Source: Streptomyces sp. WMMB303 (GTDB taxonomy: Bacteria; Actinomycetota; Actinomycetes; Streptomycetales; Streptomycetaceae). From it: a stretch of 64,000 nucleotides of DNA. The stretch spans positions 5,010,501-5,074,500 of the forward strand of contig NZ_JARKIN010000001.1 of assembly GCF_029351045.1 (NCBI RefSeq). Reading direction: 5' to 3'. The position numbers and the translations under genes are program-made. This document shows, piece by piece, positions 47,914-57,400 of this stretch (within the stretch, counting starts at the first letter, position 1; each line of letters begins with the position of its first letter). Under the pieces are notes generated by a model, which was given only the letters and a program-made list of their open reading frames with translations, was not told the DNA's origin and did not search any database.

Positions 47914-48873
47914 TCAGGCTGTAACCGCCTCCGTGAGCAACGCCAGCGCCGCCCCCGACAGTTCCCGCCGGTCGGCGACCGCACCGCTCAGCCAGTTCAC
48001 CCGCGGATCGCGGCGGAACCAGGAGTCCTGGCGGCGTGCGAAGCGCTTGGTCGCGCGGACGGTCGCCGCGCGGGCCTCGTCCAGCGTGCACTCCCCCGCG
48101 AGCGCCGCGAGGACCTGCTGGTACCCGAGGGCACGAGGAGCCGTGCGGCCTTCCCGCAGCCCCTGCCGCTCCAGCTCCCGGACCTCCTCCACCAGGCCGC
48201 TTTCCCACATCCGGTCCACCCGGCGGGTGATCCGCTCGTCCAGTTCGGGCCGCGCCACGTCCACGCCGATCTGCACGGTCTCGTAGACGGCCTCGTGACC
48301 GGGCAGGTTCGCGGTGAAGGGCCGCCCCGTGATCTCGATGACCTCCAAGGCCCGTACGACGCGTCTGCCGTTGCTGGGGAGGATCGCACGGGCCGCTTCC
48401 GGGTCCGCCGCCGCGAGCCGCGCGTGCAGCGGGCCGGGGCCGTACTCGGCCACTTCCGCCTCCAGCCGGGCGCGCACCTCGGGGTCCGTGCCGGGGAACT
48501 CCATGGCATCCAGGGCACCGCGGACGTACAGCCCGGAGCCGCCGACCAGGACGGGCACCCTGCCCAGTGCGCGCAGCCTGTCGATCTCCGCACGGGCCAG
48601 CCGCTGGTATTCGGCGACGCTCGCGGCGACGGTGACGTCCCAGATGTCGAGCAGGTGGTGCGGGACGCCCTGCCGCTCCTGGACGGTCAGCTTGGCGGTG
48701 CCGATGTCCATACCCCGGTAGAGCTGCATCGAGTCGGCGTTGACGACTTCGCCGCCCAGCTCACGGGCGAGGAAGACGCCCAGGTCCGACTTGCCGGCCG
48801 CGGTGGGACCCACCACTGCGACGACCGGTGGGGAATCCGGGGGGAGAGGCTGGGAGGCGGCTGCGTCAGTCAC
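47914..48873 (-). CDS. miaA: tRNA dimethylallyltransferase
   Basis: This 319-residue enzyme transfers a dimethylallyl group to N6 of adenosine 37 in tRNAs reading UNN codons. The P-loop is VVGPTAAGKSDLGVFLAREL. NADSMQLYRGMDIGTAKLT is the DSxQ-type prenyltransferase motif, then GVPHHLLDIWDV, VGGSGLYVRGALDAM and RAILPSNGRRVVRALEV. The C-terminal RATKRFARRQDSWFRRDPRV is also diagnostic. The length is usual. The GTG start lacks a clear ribosome-binding site. Its product i6A is the substrate of MiaB, encoded 2 kb away on the same strand. Confidence 0.96.
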   Translation of the reverse strand: MTDAAASQPLPPDSPPVVAVVGPTAAGKSDLGVFLARELGGEVVNADSMQLYRGMDIGTAKLTVQERQGVPHHLLDIWDVTVAASVAEYQRLARAEIDRLRALGRVPVLVGGSGLYVRGALDAMEFPGTDPEVRARLEAEVAEYGPGPLHARLAAADPEAARAILPSNGRRVVRALEVIEITGRPFTANLPGHEAVYETVQIGVDVARPELDERITRRVDRMWESGLVEEVRELERQGLREGRTAPRALGYQQVLAALAGECTLDEARAATVRATKRFARRQDSWFRRDPRVNWLSGAVADRRELSGAALALLTEAVTA

Positions 48874-49054
48874 GGGTCAAGTCTCGCAAACCCGTCCGCG
48901 CCTTCTCGAACGAGCGACGTGACGGAGCGCTCATGGGGTCGTTGCCCGTTGCGAGGTTCCGACAGCCGGTTTTCCGCCGGTGCCTCGGGGCGGCGCCATG
49001 GGACGCTCCGCGAGGCGCGGGATTTCACCCACACGAGTAATATCTGGAGTAGCT

Positions 49055-49450
49055 ATGGGTGTTTTTGCCAAACTTTTCGGCCGTTTGTCCAGTAGGTCAA
49101 CACAGGAGGCTCGAGAGCCCACTCCCGCAGGGGATTCCGGGGCCCGGGAGCTGCCCCCCGAGCCGGGCGGCGGTTCCGTCGCGACGGAACCGGAAAGCGG
49201 TGAACCGGAGGGCGTGGAATCGGGCGGAGCGGGCACCCGGAGCCCGGAGGATGTGCCCTCGGCGGATGCCCCGGCGGCCGCAGACGCTCCGGTGGATGCA
49301 CGTGGCCGCGAGGAATCCGAGGAGGCAGCCGACACCGGGACCGCCGCGACGGCCGGTACCGGGCCCGGCGAAGCGGGTGTCGGCATTCCCAAACAACCGT
49401 CCGCGGACGAGGCCGCCGACAGCGAGACGGGAGAGAACGCCCGCAAGTAG
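49055..49450 (+). CDS. Small acidic low-complexity protein
   Basis: This 131-residue protein has a short hydrophobic/basic start (MGVFAKLFGRLSSRSTQ) and an otherwise acidic, disordered sequence rich in Glu, Ala, Gly and Pro. It ends with a conserved-looking IPKQPSADEAADSETGENA. Similar Streptomyces proteins are, as I remember, loosely labelled gliding motility proteins without evidence. The amphipathic start may touch the membrane. ATG 49055 has GGAGT upstream. The frame before it is not protein-like. It is divergent from miaA and followed after 45 bases by the MT0933-like gene, probably as an operon. Confidence 0.78.
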   Translation: MGVFAKLFGRLSSRSTQEAREPTPAGDSGARELPPEPGGGSVATEPESGEPEGVESGGAGTRSPEDVPSADAPAAADAPVDARGREESEEAADTGTAATAGTGPGEAGVGIPKQPSADEAADSETGENARK

Positions 49451-49495
49451 GCCGCGCGGCTCAGCCCGCTCGGCGTGGGAGAAAGGTGAACCCTC

Positions 49496-49744
49496 ATGGG
49501 CTTCATGGACAAGGTCAAGGGCATGCTCGGCCAGCACGGCGACAAGGTCCAGCAGGGTGTGGACAAGGCCGCGCAGGTCGCGGACTCCAAGACCAGGGGC
49601 AAGTACAGCGACAAGATCAATTCCGGCGCCCGGAAGGCCAAGGACACAGCCCAGAAGCTGGGCGACGAGGGCCGCGGCGGCAGCGGGACGGGAGGCGGGC
49701 AGTCCGGGTCCGGCCCCACCGGCGGCACGGGCACCGGCTCCTGA
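49496..49744 (+). CDS. MT0933-like antitoxin family protein
   Basis: This 82-residue protein starts MGFMDKVKGMLGQHGDKVQQ and has an amphipathic helical region with GVDKAAQVADSKTRGKYSDK, matching the MT0933 (Rv0909-type) antitoxin family. The C-terminal tail is Gly/Ser/Thr-rich. GAAAGGTG lies upstream of the ATG. The family is defined by a mycobacterial toxin-antitoxin pair, but no toxin-like gene (SRPBCC/Rv0910 type) stands beside it here. It is therefore an orphan or has another role. Confidence 0.82.
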   Translation: MGFMDKVKGMLGQHGDKVQQGVDKAAQVADSKTRGKYSDKINSGARKAKDTAQKLGDEGRGGSGTGGGQSGSGPTGGTGTGS

Positions 49745-50041
49745 CCCTTCCAGGCAGGCCGGGTACCTCCCAGCACGCTGTGGAGCGCGGCCGACGCCCG
49801 GGCAGCCGCCCCGGAACCGCTCCGGCAGCACGCCGGACACCGGTCGGCGCGGCCCCGGGCGACCCGCACCGTCGGCCGGTCTTCGGCGACCCGTCGGCAG
49901 GCCGGTGGACACAGTCCCCGGCGGCCTCTGCGACGCCCCCCGAGACCCGTGTGCGCCGGCCCGCCCGGAAGCCCCCTGTGGGCACGCAGCGGGCACGCGG
50001 TGGGGGCGTACGGCGCGCACCACGCCGCACGCCCCCACCAC
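49745..50041. other. Intergenic region without recognised features
   Basis: Nearly 300 bases follow the MT0933-like gene before the shared terminator. I see no gene, repeat or promoter I can support. Confidence 0.45.
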
Positions 50042-50082
50042 CGTCCGCCCGGGCTGCGCCCGCGGCACAGCCCGGGCGGACG
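50042..50082. terminator. 15-bp perfect stem terminator
   Basis: CGTCCGCCCGGGCTG (50042-50056) pairs exactly with 50068-50082 around an 11-base loop. It lies right at the stop codon of the leftward LigB-like gene and downstream of the rightward antitoxin-like gene, so it can serve both. Confidence 0.85.
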
Positions 50083-50083
50083 A

Positions 50084-50791
50084 TCAGGACCAGCTGGCGA
50101 CCATGTAGCCCACGCCGTAGGGCGCTTCGTCGTAGAGCAGCTTTCCGGCCAGGTCGCTGCCCTGACCGGCGCCCGCGAGCACCTGCCAGGAGGACCGCCC
50201 GGCGGCCTTCAGCTCGTACGCCAGCTCCTCGTCCAGCGCGAGCAGTGCGGCGGTGTCGGCCTCGGCCAGTGCGCGGGCGGTCTCCGCATCGAAGGCCGCG
50301 GCCCGCTCGTCGAAGTAGCCGGGTGCCTTGAGCGTGCGGCAGTTGCTGCCGTCGCCCATCACCAGAAGCGCCACCCGGTCGGCGCGGGCCGCAAGCTCGC
50401 GGCCCGCCTCCTGACAGCGGTCCCGCGACAGGGGTTCCCCGATACCCAGGCCCTCGACCGGGCAGCAGGTCCAGTCGGTGCGCTCCAGGAGCCAGGCGCC
50501 GACGGTCAGTGAGGGTGGCAGTTCACGACGGGCGGGCTCGCCCTTGCCGAGGCTCACCTCGAGGGGCACGCCGAACCCGGCGAGCGTTCCCCGCGCTCCC
50601 TGCGGGTGGGGACCGCGTCCGGCCGGTTCCGCGGGGCCGAGCACGCACAACAGGTCCGGGCGGGCGGCCGCCAGCACCCCGAGGGTGTCGTAGCAGGCGG
50701 CCCGCGCCTGATCCATCTCGGCGGCGGCTCCGCCCGCGACCTCGGGCACGAGCAGCGGGGGGCAAGGGCATACGGCTGCGGCGACAAGCAT
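50084..50791 (-). CDS. LigB-like class III extradiol dioxygenase-fold protein
   Basis: The 235-residue protein has the fold of class III extradiol dioxygenase catalytic subunits: MLVAAAVCPCPPLLVPEVAG at the start and RVALLVMGDGSNCRTLKAPG then YFDERAAAFDAETARAL in the middle. In the first block the metal-binding His residues of true LigB enzymes (PHxP) appear as Cys-Pro (CPCPPLL), so dioxygenase activity is doubtful. The family is conserved beside miaB in Streptomyces as I recall. It starts 171 bases after the miaB stop on the same strand. No clear ribosome-binding site precedes the ATG. Confidence 0.82.
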   Translation of the reverse strand: MLVAAAVCPCPPLLVPEVAGGAAAEMDQARAACYDTLGVLAAARPDLLCVLGPAEPAGRGPHPQGARGTLAGFGVPLEVSLGKGEPARRELPPSLTVGAWLLERTDWTCCPVEGLGIGEPLSRDRCQEAGRELAARADRVALLVMGDGSNCRTLKAPGYFDERAAAFDAETARALAEADTAALLALDEELAYELKAAGRSSWQVLAGAGQGSDLAGKLLYDEAPYGVGYMVASWS

Positions 50792-50962
50792 GGCGCGCAG
50801 CTTAAGTGCCCTGCACGCCTCTTCCCACCCTGCCCGCGCCGGGACTCACCCGCCCGTGCGAGATCGGCTGAAACAGGTGACGCCGGCCGACGGAAGTCGG
50901 ACGGCCGGGGGCGGATGGTCACATGGCCGGCGTGGCGGCCGCTCGGCGCGGCAGGCAGCCGG

Positions 50963-52480
50963 TCAGCCCAGCCCGCAGCCGCCGGTGGCGGCGGGTAGCG
51001 GGTCCGGGGCGCCCACGGTGGGCAGTCCGAGCATGACGCCGCTGCCCTGCTGCTCCGGCGGCGCGGAGGTACGCCGCTCCCACGCGTCCCCGGCACGCGT
51101 GCGGCGCACGGCTCCGGCGGGCCCCTCGGCGAGCAAGTGATGGGGCGCCGCGTAGGTGATGTCGACGGTGACGACGTCACCGGGCCGCACGGGCTCCTCG
51201 GGCCGGGTGAAGTGCACCAGCCGGTTGTCGGGTGCCCGTCCGGACAGTCGCCGGGTGGCGTCGTCCTTGCGGCCCTCGCCCTCGGCGACCATCAGCTCCA
51301 GCGTGCGACCGACCTGCTTCTTGTTCTCCTCCCAGGAGATCTCCTCCTGGAGTGCCACCAGACGTTCGTAGCGCTCCTGCACGACCTTCTTGGGGATCTG
51401 GTCGGGCATCTCGGCGGCGGGAGTGCCGGGACGCTTGCTGTACTGGAAGGTGAACGCCTGCGCGAACCGGGCTTCCCGCACCACGTGCAGCGTCTCGGCG
51501 AAGTCCTCCTCGGTCTCGCCGGGGAAGCCGACGATGATGTCGGTCGAGAGCGCGGCCTGCGGGATGGCGGCGCGGACCTTCTCGATGATCCCGAGGAAGC
51601 GCTCCTGCCGGTAGGAGCGGCGCATCGCCTTCAGGACGCGGGAGGATCCCGACTGCAGGGGCATGTGCAGCTGCGGCATCACGTTGGGGGTCTCCGCCAT
51701 GGCGGCGATCACGTCGTCGGTGAAGTCGCGGGGGTGGGGCGAGGTGAAGCGGACGCGCTCGAGTCCGTCGATCCGGCCGCATGCGCGCAGCAGCTTGCTG
51801 AACGCCTCGCGGTCGCCGATGTCGGAGCCGTAGGCGTTGACGTTCTGGCCGAGCAGGGTGATCTCGCTGACGCCTTCGTCGACCAGCGCTTCGATCTCGG
51901 CGAGGATGTCGCCGGGGCGGCGGTCCTTCTCCTTGCCGCGCAGCTGCGGGACGATGCAGAAGGTGCAGGTGTTGTTGCAGCCCACCGAGACCGAGACCCA
52001 CGCCGCGTAGGCGCTCTCACGGCGGGTGGGGAGAGTGGAGGGGAACGCCTCGAGCGACTCGGCGATCTCCACCTGCGCCTCGTCCTGCAGCCGGGCCCGC
52101 TCCAGCAGCACCGGCAGCTTGCCGACGTTGTGGGTGCCGAAGACGACGTCGACCCAGGGGGCCTTCTCGACGATGGTGTCCCGGTCCTTCTGGGCCAGGC
52201 AGCCACCGACCGCGATCTGCATCCCCGGGCGGGCGGCCTTCTTCGGGGCGAGCTGGCCGAGATTGCCGTAGAGCCGGTTGTCGGCGTTCTCGCGGACGGC
52301 GCAGGTGTTGAAGACGACGACGTCCGCCGCGTCGGCGCCCTGGGGGGCGCGGACATAGCCGGCACCCTCCAGCAGTCCCGCCATCCGCTCGGAGTCGTGG
52401 ACGTTCATCTGGCACCCGAAGGTGCGTACCTCGTACGTTCCCTTGACGTCCGCTGCCTGACTCCGGTCGCTACTGCTCAT
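50963..52480 (-). CDS. miaB: tRNA-2-methylthio-N6-dimethylallyladenosine synthase
   Basis: This 505-residue radical SAM methylthiotransferase converts i6A37 to ms2i6A37 in tRNA. The N-terminal UPF0004 domain supplies three cysteines of the auxiliary cluster (RTFGCQMNVHDSERM, FNTCAVRENADNRLYG, VGGCLAQKD). The radical SAM motif is CNNTCTFCIVPQLRGKEKDR. STDIIVGFPGETEEDF and the C-terminal TRAM domain (GRTLELMVAEGEG to DVVTVDITYAAPHHLLAEG) follow, plus about 50 extra residues rich in Gly and Pro. The ATG at 52480 is the start before MSSSDRSQAAD. It works on the product of MiaA encoded nearby. Confidence 0.96.
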   Translation of the reverse strand: MSSSDRSQAADVKGTYEVRTFGCQMNVHDSERMAGLLEGAGYVRAPQGADAADVVVFNTCAVRENADNRLYGNLGQLAPKKAARPGMQIAVGGCLAQKDRDTIVEKAPWVDVVFGTHNVGKLPVLLERARLQDEAQVEIAESLEAFPSTLPTRRESAYAAWVSVSVGCNNTCTFCIVPQLRGKEKDRRPGDILAEIEALVDEGVSEITLLGQNVNAYGSDIGDREAFSKLLRACGRIDGLERVRFTSPHPRDFTDDVIAAMAETPNVMPQLHMPLQSGSSRVLKAMRRSYRQERFLGIIEKVRAAIPQAALSTDIIVGFPGETEEDFAETLHVVREARFAQAFTFQYSKRPGTPAAEMPDQIPKKVVQERYERLVALQEEISWEENKKQVGRTLELMVAEGEGRKDDATRRLSGRAPDNRLVHFTRPEEPVRPGDVVTVDITYAAPHHLLAEGPAGAVRRTRAGDAWERRTSAPPEQQGSGVMLGLPTVGAPDPLPAATGGCGLG

Positions 52481-52562
52481 GTGACAAGGGTAGGCGTTCG
52501 TCCGGGCAGTCCCGGCCGCGCGGGGGCACGCTTCACGCGCCGACCCGGCAGTGTGACACACT

Positions 52563-53111
52563 TCACCCGGCTTCGGGTCCGGCCGGGAGGCGGAGCGTCG
52601 CCCACACCGCGTTGCCACCGGTCACGGACGAGGGCCGCACGCCCCAGTCCGCCGCCAGGGCCGCCACGATGCACAGGCCCCGGCCGCTCTCGTCCGCGGC
52701 CTCGCTGTTCTTCAGCCTTGGGCGGTCGTCGCCCTCCGCGTGGTCGTGCACCTCGATCCGCAGCAGCGCGGCAACGGACGTCTCCCGGGACACCAGGGTG
52801 GCCCGGCACAGGAGTTCGGCTTCGGGCAGGCAGCGGGTGTGCACGACGGCGTTGGTGGTCAGCTCGGACAGCAGCAGCACGGCGTCGTCCGCGGTGCCGG
52901 TGGATATCGGCGGGTCCCCCCGCTCCTCCAGCCAGCCGGTGAAGGCCAGGCGCGCACGGGCGATGTGCTGCTCACGCGCGGGGAGACGCAACTGCCAGGT
53001 GGAGTCCTCCGCGCGTCCCGGTGGCGCCCCCGGAGACGGACTGCCGGCGGGCGCTGGAGACGCCGGCATGGAGGCTGCTGCGGGATCCCTGCGAGCGGGG
53101 GCGGCGTACAC
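52563..53111 (-). CDS. RsbW-like ATP-binding regulatory protein
   Basis: This 182-residue protein has a HATPase_c domain of the anti-sigma/serine kinase type found in dozens of copies in Streptomyces. The N box is LLLSELTTNAVVHTR, the G1-like DHAEGDDRPRL and G2 ESGRGLCIVAALAADWG. The N-terminal about 55 residues are Pro/Ala-rich. The GTG at 53111 is chosen because GGAAGG lies 9 bases upstream. ATG 53069 is a shorter alternative. It has no partner sigma factor or anti-anti-sigma gene beside it. It is divergent from the TAXI-type gene. Confidence 0.8.
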   Translation of the reverse strand: MYAAPARRDPAAASMPASPAPAGSPSPGAPPGRAEDSTWQLRLPAREQHIARARLAFTGWLEERGDPPISTGTADDAVLLLSELTTNAVVHTRCLPEAELLCRATLVSRETSVAALLRIEVHDHAEGDDRPRLKNSEAADESGRGLCIVAALAADWGVRPSSVTGGNAVWATLRLPAGPEAG

Positions 53112-53333
53112 GTGGAGGCGCCTTCCGTCGAGCTGGTCCCGGCCCCGCGGAAGGGCCGTGACGCGCGTGGTCTGACCGTCACTATGGCCCCTGCAGTTCC
53201 ACTCAGCAAGCGACAGTGTGAAATTTGCAGTTCGCGAATCGGCGTGTTCGCACACGGCAGTTGGACCGGCAGACGGGCCGGAGTGACTCCCGCCACTCCC
53301 TTCCCGGCCGCCGGGCTGGCAGTATCCCCTTCC

Positions 53334-54368
53334 ATGGCCGGCCTGCGTCCGCGAACGGTGTCCCGGCCGGTGCGCCGCCCGGGCGGCTCCGGCACCGGCC
53401 GGCGACGCCTGCTGTGGTCCGCGACGGCGGTGCTCGTGGTGTGCGGGCTGCTGGCGTGGTGGCTGCGGCCGTCGCCCTCGCCCGCCCCCGGCGGAAAGAT
53501 CACTTTCGCCACCGGGGTACGCACCGGTGTGTACGAGCGCTACGGCACCCTGTTCAAGAAGCGGCTGTCCCGGGATCTGCCGCAGGTCGACCTGACGCTG
53601 CAGCACAGCGAGGGGTCGGTGCAGAACCTCGCCCGGATCGTCTCCGGGGAGGCCGACTTCACGATCACCGCCTCCGACGCGCTCGCCGCCTACCGGGAGA
53701 AGGGTGGCAAGGACGCCTTCCACATCCGGGCCTGCGCCCGGCTCTACGACGACTACATGCACCTGGTCGTGCCCCGTGACTCGCCGGTCGACAGTGCCGA
53801 GGACCTCAAGGGGCTGCGCGTCGGTGTGGGTGAGAAGCGCTCCGGGGTCGCCCTGGTGACCCGGAGACTGCTGAAGGCCGCGGGGCTCGACATGGACCAC
53901 GACGTGCATGCCGTGCGCAAGGGCATCGACCGCATGCCCGACCTGCTCTCCGCAGGCGAGCTGGACGCGTTCTTCTGGTCGGGCGGGCTGCCGACGGGAG
54001 CGATCGAGCGCCTGGCGGAGCGGACGGACATCCGGCTGGTGCAGCTCGGCGACCTGCTCCCCCGGCTGCACGAGCAGCGCCCCGACATGCGCTACTACCG
54101 CGCGGCTGTGATGGCACCCGATGCCTACCCCACCGTGCAGCGCGGCCGGTCCGTCAAGACGGTGGCCATCGCCAATCTGCTGGTGACCATGGACCACACG
54201 GACGCGGCGCTGACCGAGGGCATCACCCGCTCCGTCATCAAGAGCAGGGACCAGATCGGACGCGAGGTGCACGCGGCGCAGAAGGTCGACCTGCGGAGCG
54301 CCATCTACACCGACCCCGTGCCGCTGCACGAGGGAGCCCGTCGCTACTACCGCTCGGCCAAACCCTGA
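53334..54368 (+). CDS. TAXI-family TRAP-type solute-binding protein
   Basis: The 344-residue protein has a basic N terminus and one membrane segment (LLWSATAVLVVCGLLAWWL) without a good lipobox, so it is probably membrane-anchored. The TAXI domain follows: KITFATGVRTGVYERYGTLF, NLARIVSGEADFTITASDAL, DLKGLRVGVGEKRSGVALVT and GELDAFFWSGGLPTGAIERL. TAXI proteins bind organic acids or glutamate-like solutes for TRAP transporters, but no TRAP membrane subunit lies here. It may act as a sensor-like receptor or serve a distant permease. ATG 53334 lacks a clear ribosome-binding site. GTG 53283 in frame is an alternative. The mannosidase gene follows after 52 bases. Confidence 0.85.
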   Translation: MAGLRPRTVSRPVRRPGGSGTGRRRLLWSATAVLVVCGLLAWWLRPSPSPAPGGKITFATGVRTGVYERYGTLFKKRLSRDLPQVDLTLQHSEGSVQNLARIVSGEADFTITASDALAAYREKGGKDAFHIRACARLYDDYMHLVVPRDSPVDSAEDLKGLRVGVGEKRSGVALVTRRLLKAAGLDMDHDVHAVRKGIDRMPDLLSAGELDAFFWSGGLPTGAIERLAERTDIRLVQLGDLLPRLHEQRPDMRYYRAAVMAPDAYPTVQRGRSVKTVAIANLLVTMDHTDAALTEGITRSVIKSRDQIGREVHAAQKVDLRSAIYTDPVPLHEGARRYYRSAKP

Positions 54369-54420
54369 CCGGAACACCGCTGTCGGCACCAGGCCCCGAC
54401 CCCCACCGAGGAGCCGCCCG

Positions 54421-57400
54421 ATGCATGACGACCACCGCACCGTCGAGGACCGGCTGCGCCGGGTACTGGAGGAACGCGTACGGCCCGCCGTCCACACCTA
54501 CGCGCTGCCGCTGACCGTCGCACGCTGGGAAGCGCCGGGAGAGCCCGTGCCCGCGGCGGACGCCATCGCGGCGCCCTACCGGCCGTCGGCCGTGGGCGAG
54601 ACCTGGGGGCCGGCCTGGGGCACCACCTGGTTCCGGGTGACGGGTCAGGTGCCGCACAGCTGGGCGGGCCGCACCGTGGAGGCCGTACTCGACCTGGGCT
54701 TCGAGCGGGACATGCCGGGGTTCCAGTGCGAGGGGCTGGTGCACCGGGCGGACGGCGAGCCCGTCAAGGGGCTGCATCCGCGCAACTCCTGGGTGCGGCT
54801 TGCGGAGCCGGCAGCCGGGGGTGAGGAGGTCGAGCTGTACGTCGAGGCGGCCTCCAACCCGATCCTCAACACGCCGCAGACACCGACCTACCAGGGAGAT
54901 GTCCGCACGGCCGGCAGCGCTCCGCTGTACCGGTTGGCGCGGATGGACCTGACGGTCTTCGAGCCGCAGGTGTGGGAGCTGGCTCTGGACCTGGAGGTGG
55001 CGGGCTCCCTGATGCGCGAGCTGCCGCTGGAGGACGCCCGCCGCTGGGAGCTGCTGCGCGCCCTGGAGCGGGCGCTGGACGCGCTGGATCTCGCCGACGT
55101 GCCCGGCAGCGCGGAGCGGGCGCGGGAGCGGCTGACGGCGGCGCTGGGCGCTCCCGCACGGGCCTCTGCGCACCGGGTCAGCGCGGTGGGACACGCGCAC
55201 ATCGACTCGGCATGGCTGTGGCCGCTGCGCGAGACGGTGCGCAAGGTGGCCCGGACCTCCTCCAACATGGTCGCGCTGATGGACGAGCATCCCGGCTTCG
55301 TCTTCGCCATGTCGCAGGCCCAGCAGTTCGCCTGGCTCAAGGAGCACCGGCCCGAGGTGTACGCCAAGGTCGCGCGCAAGGTCGCCGAGGGCCGTTTCGT
55401 CCCGGTGGGCGGGATGTGGGTCGAGTCGGACACCAACATGGTGGGCGGCGAGGCCATGGCGCGGCAGCTCGGCTACGGGAAGAAGTTCTTCCTGGAAGAG
55501 TTCGGCATCGAGACGAAGGAGGTGTGGCTGCCCGACTCCTTCGGATACACCGCGGCGCTGCCGCAACTGGTGAAGCTCTCCGGTTCCGACTGGTTCCTGA
55601 CCCAGAAGATCTCCTGGAGCAGCACCAACCCCTTCCCGCACCACACCTTCTGGTGGGAGGGCATCGACGGCACCCGGGTCTTCACCCACTTCCCGCCGGT
55701 CGACACCTACAACGCGACGCTCAGCGGCGAGGAGCTGGCGCACGCGGCGCGCAACTTCCGCGAGAAGGGCGCCGCCTCGCGCTCCCTGGTGCCGTTCGGC
55801 CACGGCGACGGCGGTGGGGGCGCGACCCGCGAGATGCTGGGGCGCGCGGCACGTACCCGTGATCTGGACGGCTCGCCGCGGGTCACGGTCGAGAAGCCCG
55901 CAGCGTTCTTCGAGAAGGCGCGGGCGGAGTATCCCGACGCACCGGTGTGGCAGGGCGAGCTCTATCTGGAGCTGCACCGGGGCACCTACACCTCGCAAGC
56001 CGCCACCAAGCAGGGCAACCGGCGGTCCGAGTCCCTGCTGCACGAGGCCGAGCTGTGGGCGGCCACTGCCGCTGTGCGCACCGGGTACGCCTATCCGTAC
56101 GCGCAGCTCGAGGAGCTGTGGAAGACGGTGCTGCTGCACCAGTTCCACGACATCCTGCCGGGGTCGTCCATCGCCTGGGTGCACCGCGAGGCCCGCCGGA
56201 CGTATGCGCGGGTCGCCGAGGAGCTGACAGGGATCGTCGAGGAGGCCCAGCGGGCGCTCGTCGGGCGCGGGGAGCGCGACGTCGTCTTCAACGGCTCCCC
56301 GCACACCCGTCGTGGCGTCCCGGCGGGCGGCGCCCGGCCCGCCACCGAGAGCGGCGCCGAGCACCGGACCGGCGCCGAGGGCGAGGAGACGGTGACCGTG
56401 ACCGAGCGGACACGCGGCGGCTGGACGCTGGACAACGGGCTGGTGCGGGTGGAGGTGGACGGCCGCGGACTGGTCGTCTCCGCGTACGACCGGCGCGCCC
56501 GGCGGGAGGCCGTGGCCCCCGGCTGCCCGGCCAACCTCCTCCAGCTCCACCCCGATCTGCCCAACCACTGGGACGCCTGGGACGTCGACGCGTTCTACCG
56601 GCACACGGCCACCGATCTGACGCACGCCGACGACGTGACCCTCTCCGCTGCGGACGGCAGCAGCGCCACCGTCCGGGCCCGCCGCTCCTTCGGCGACTCG
56701 ACCGCGGTGCAGTCGGTGACCCTGCACGCGGGCAGTCCTCTGCTGCTGATGGAGGCCGACGTCGACTGGCACGAGAGCGAGAAGCTGCTCAAGGCGGCGT
56801 TCCCGCTGGACGTGAAGGCCGACCGGTCGGCTGCCGAAACCCAGTTCGGACACGTCTTCCGGCCCACCCACACCAACACCACGTGGGAGGCGGCGAAGTT
56901 CGAGATCTGCGCCCACCGCTGGCTGCACGTGGAGGAGCCGGGCTGGGGCGCGACGCTGGTCAACGACTCCACCTATGGGCATGACGTCACCCGGGACATC
57001 CGCGCCGACGGGGGCCAGACCACCACGGTGCGGCTGTCGCTGCTGCGCGCGCCCCGCTATCCGGACCCGGAGACGGACCAGGGCCGTCACCTGATGCGCT
57101 ACGGGCTGGTACCGGGCGCGACCCTGTGGGACGCGGTGCGCGAGGGGCACTGGATCAACCTGCCCGAGCGGACCGTGCCGGGGGACGGCAGCGCCGTCGC
57201 CCCGCTGATCACGCTCGACGGCGACCAGGGCGGCCAGGTCGTCGCCGAGACGGTGAAACTGGCGGACGACGGCAGCGGCGACGTGATCGTGCGCCTCTAC
57301 GAGTCGCTGGGCGGCCGGGCCGGCGCACTGCTGGCGCCCGGCTTCCCCGTCACGTCGGTGAGCGAGACGGACCTGCTGGAGCGGCCGTCGGCCGAGCCGC

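Noticed and set aside
52563..54497. A 644-codon minus-strand frame that would fuse a long N terminus to the RsbW-like ATPase
   Set aside because: The upstream two thirds are antisense to the TAXI gene and not protein-like. Only the part from about 53111 shows a real domain.
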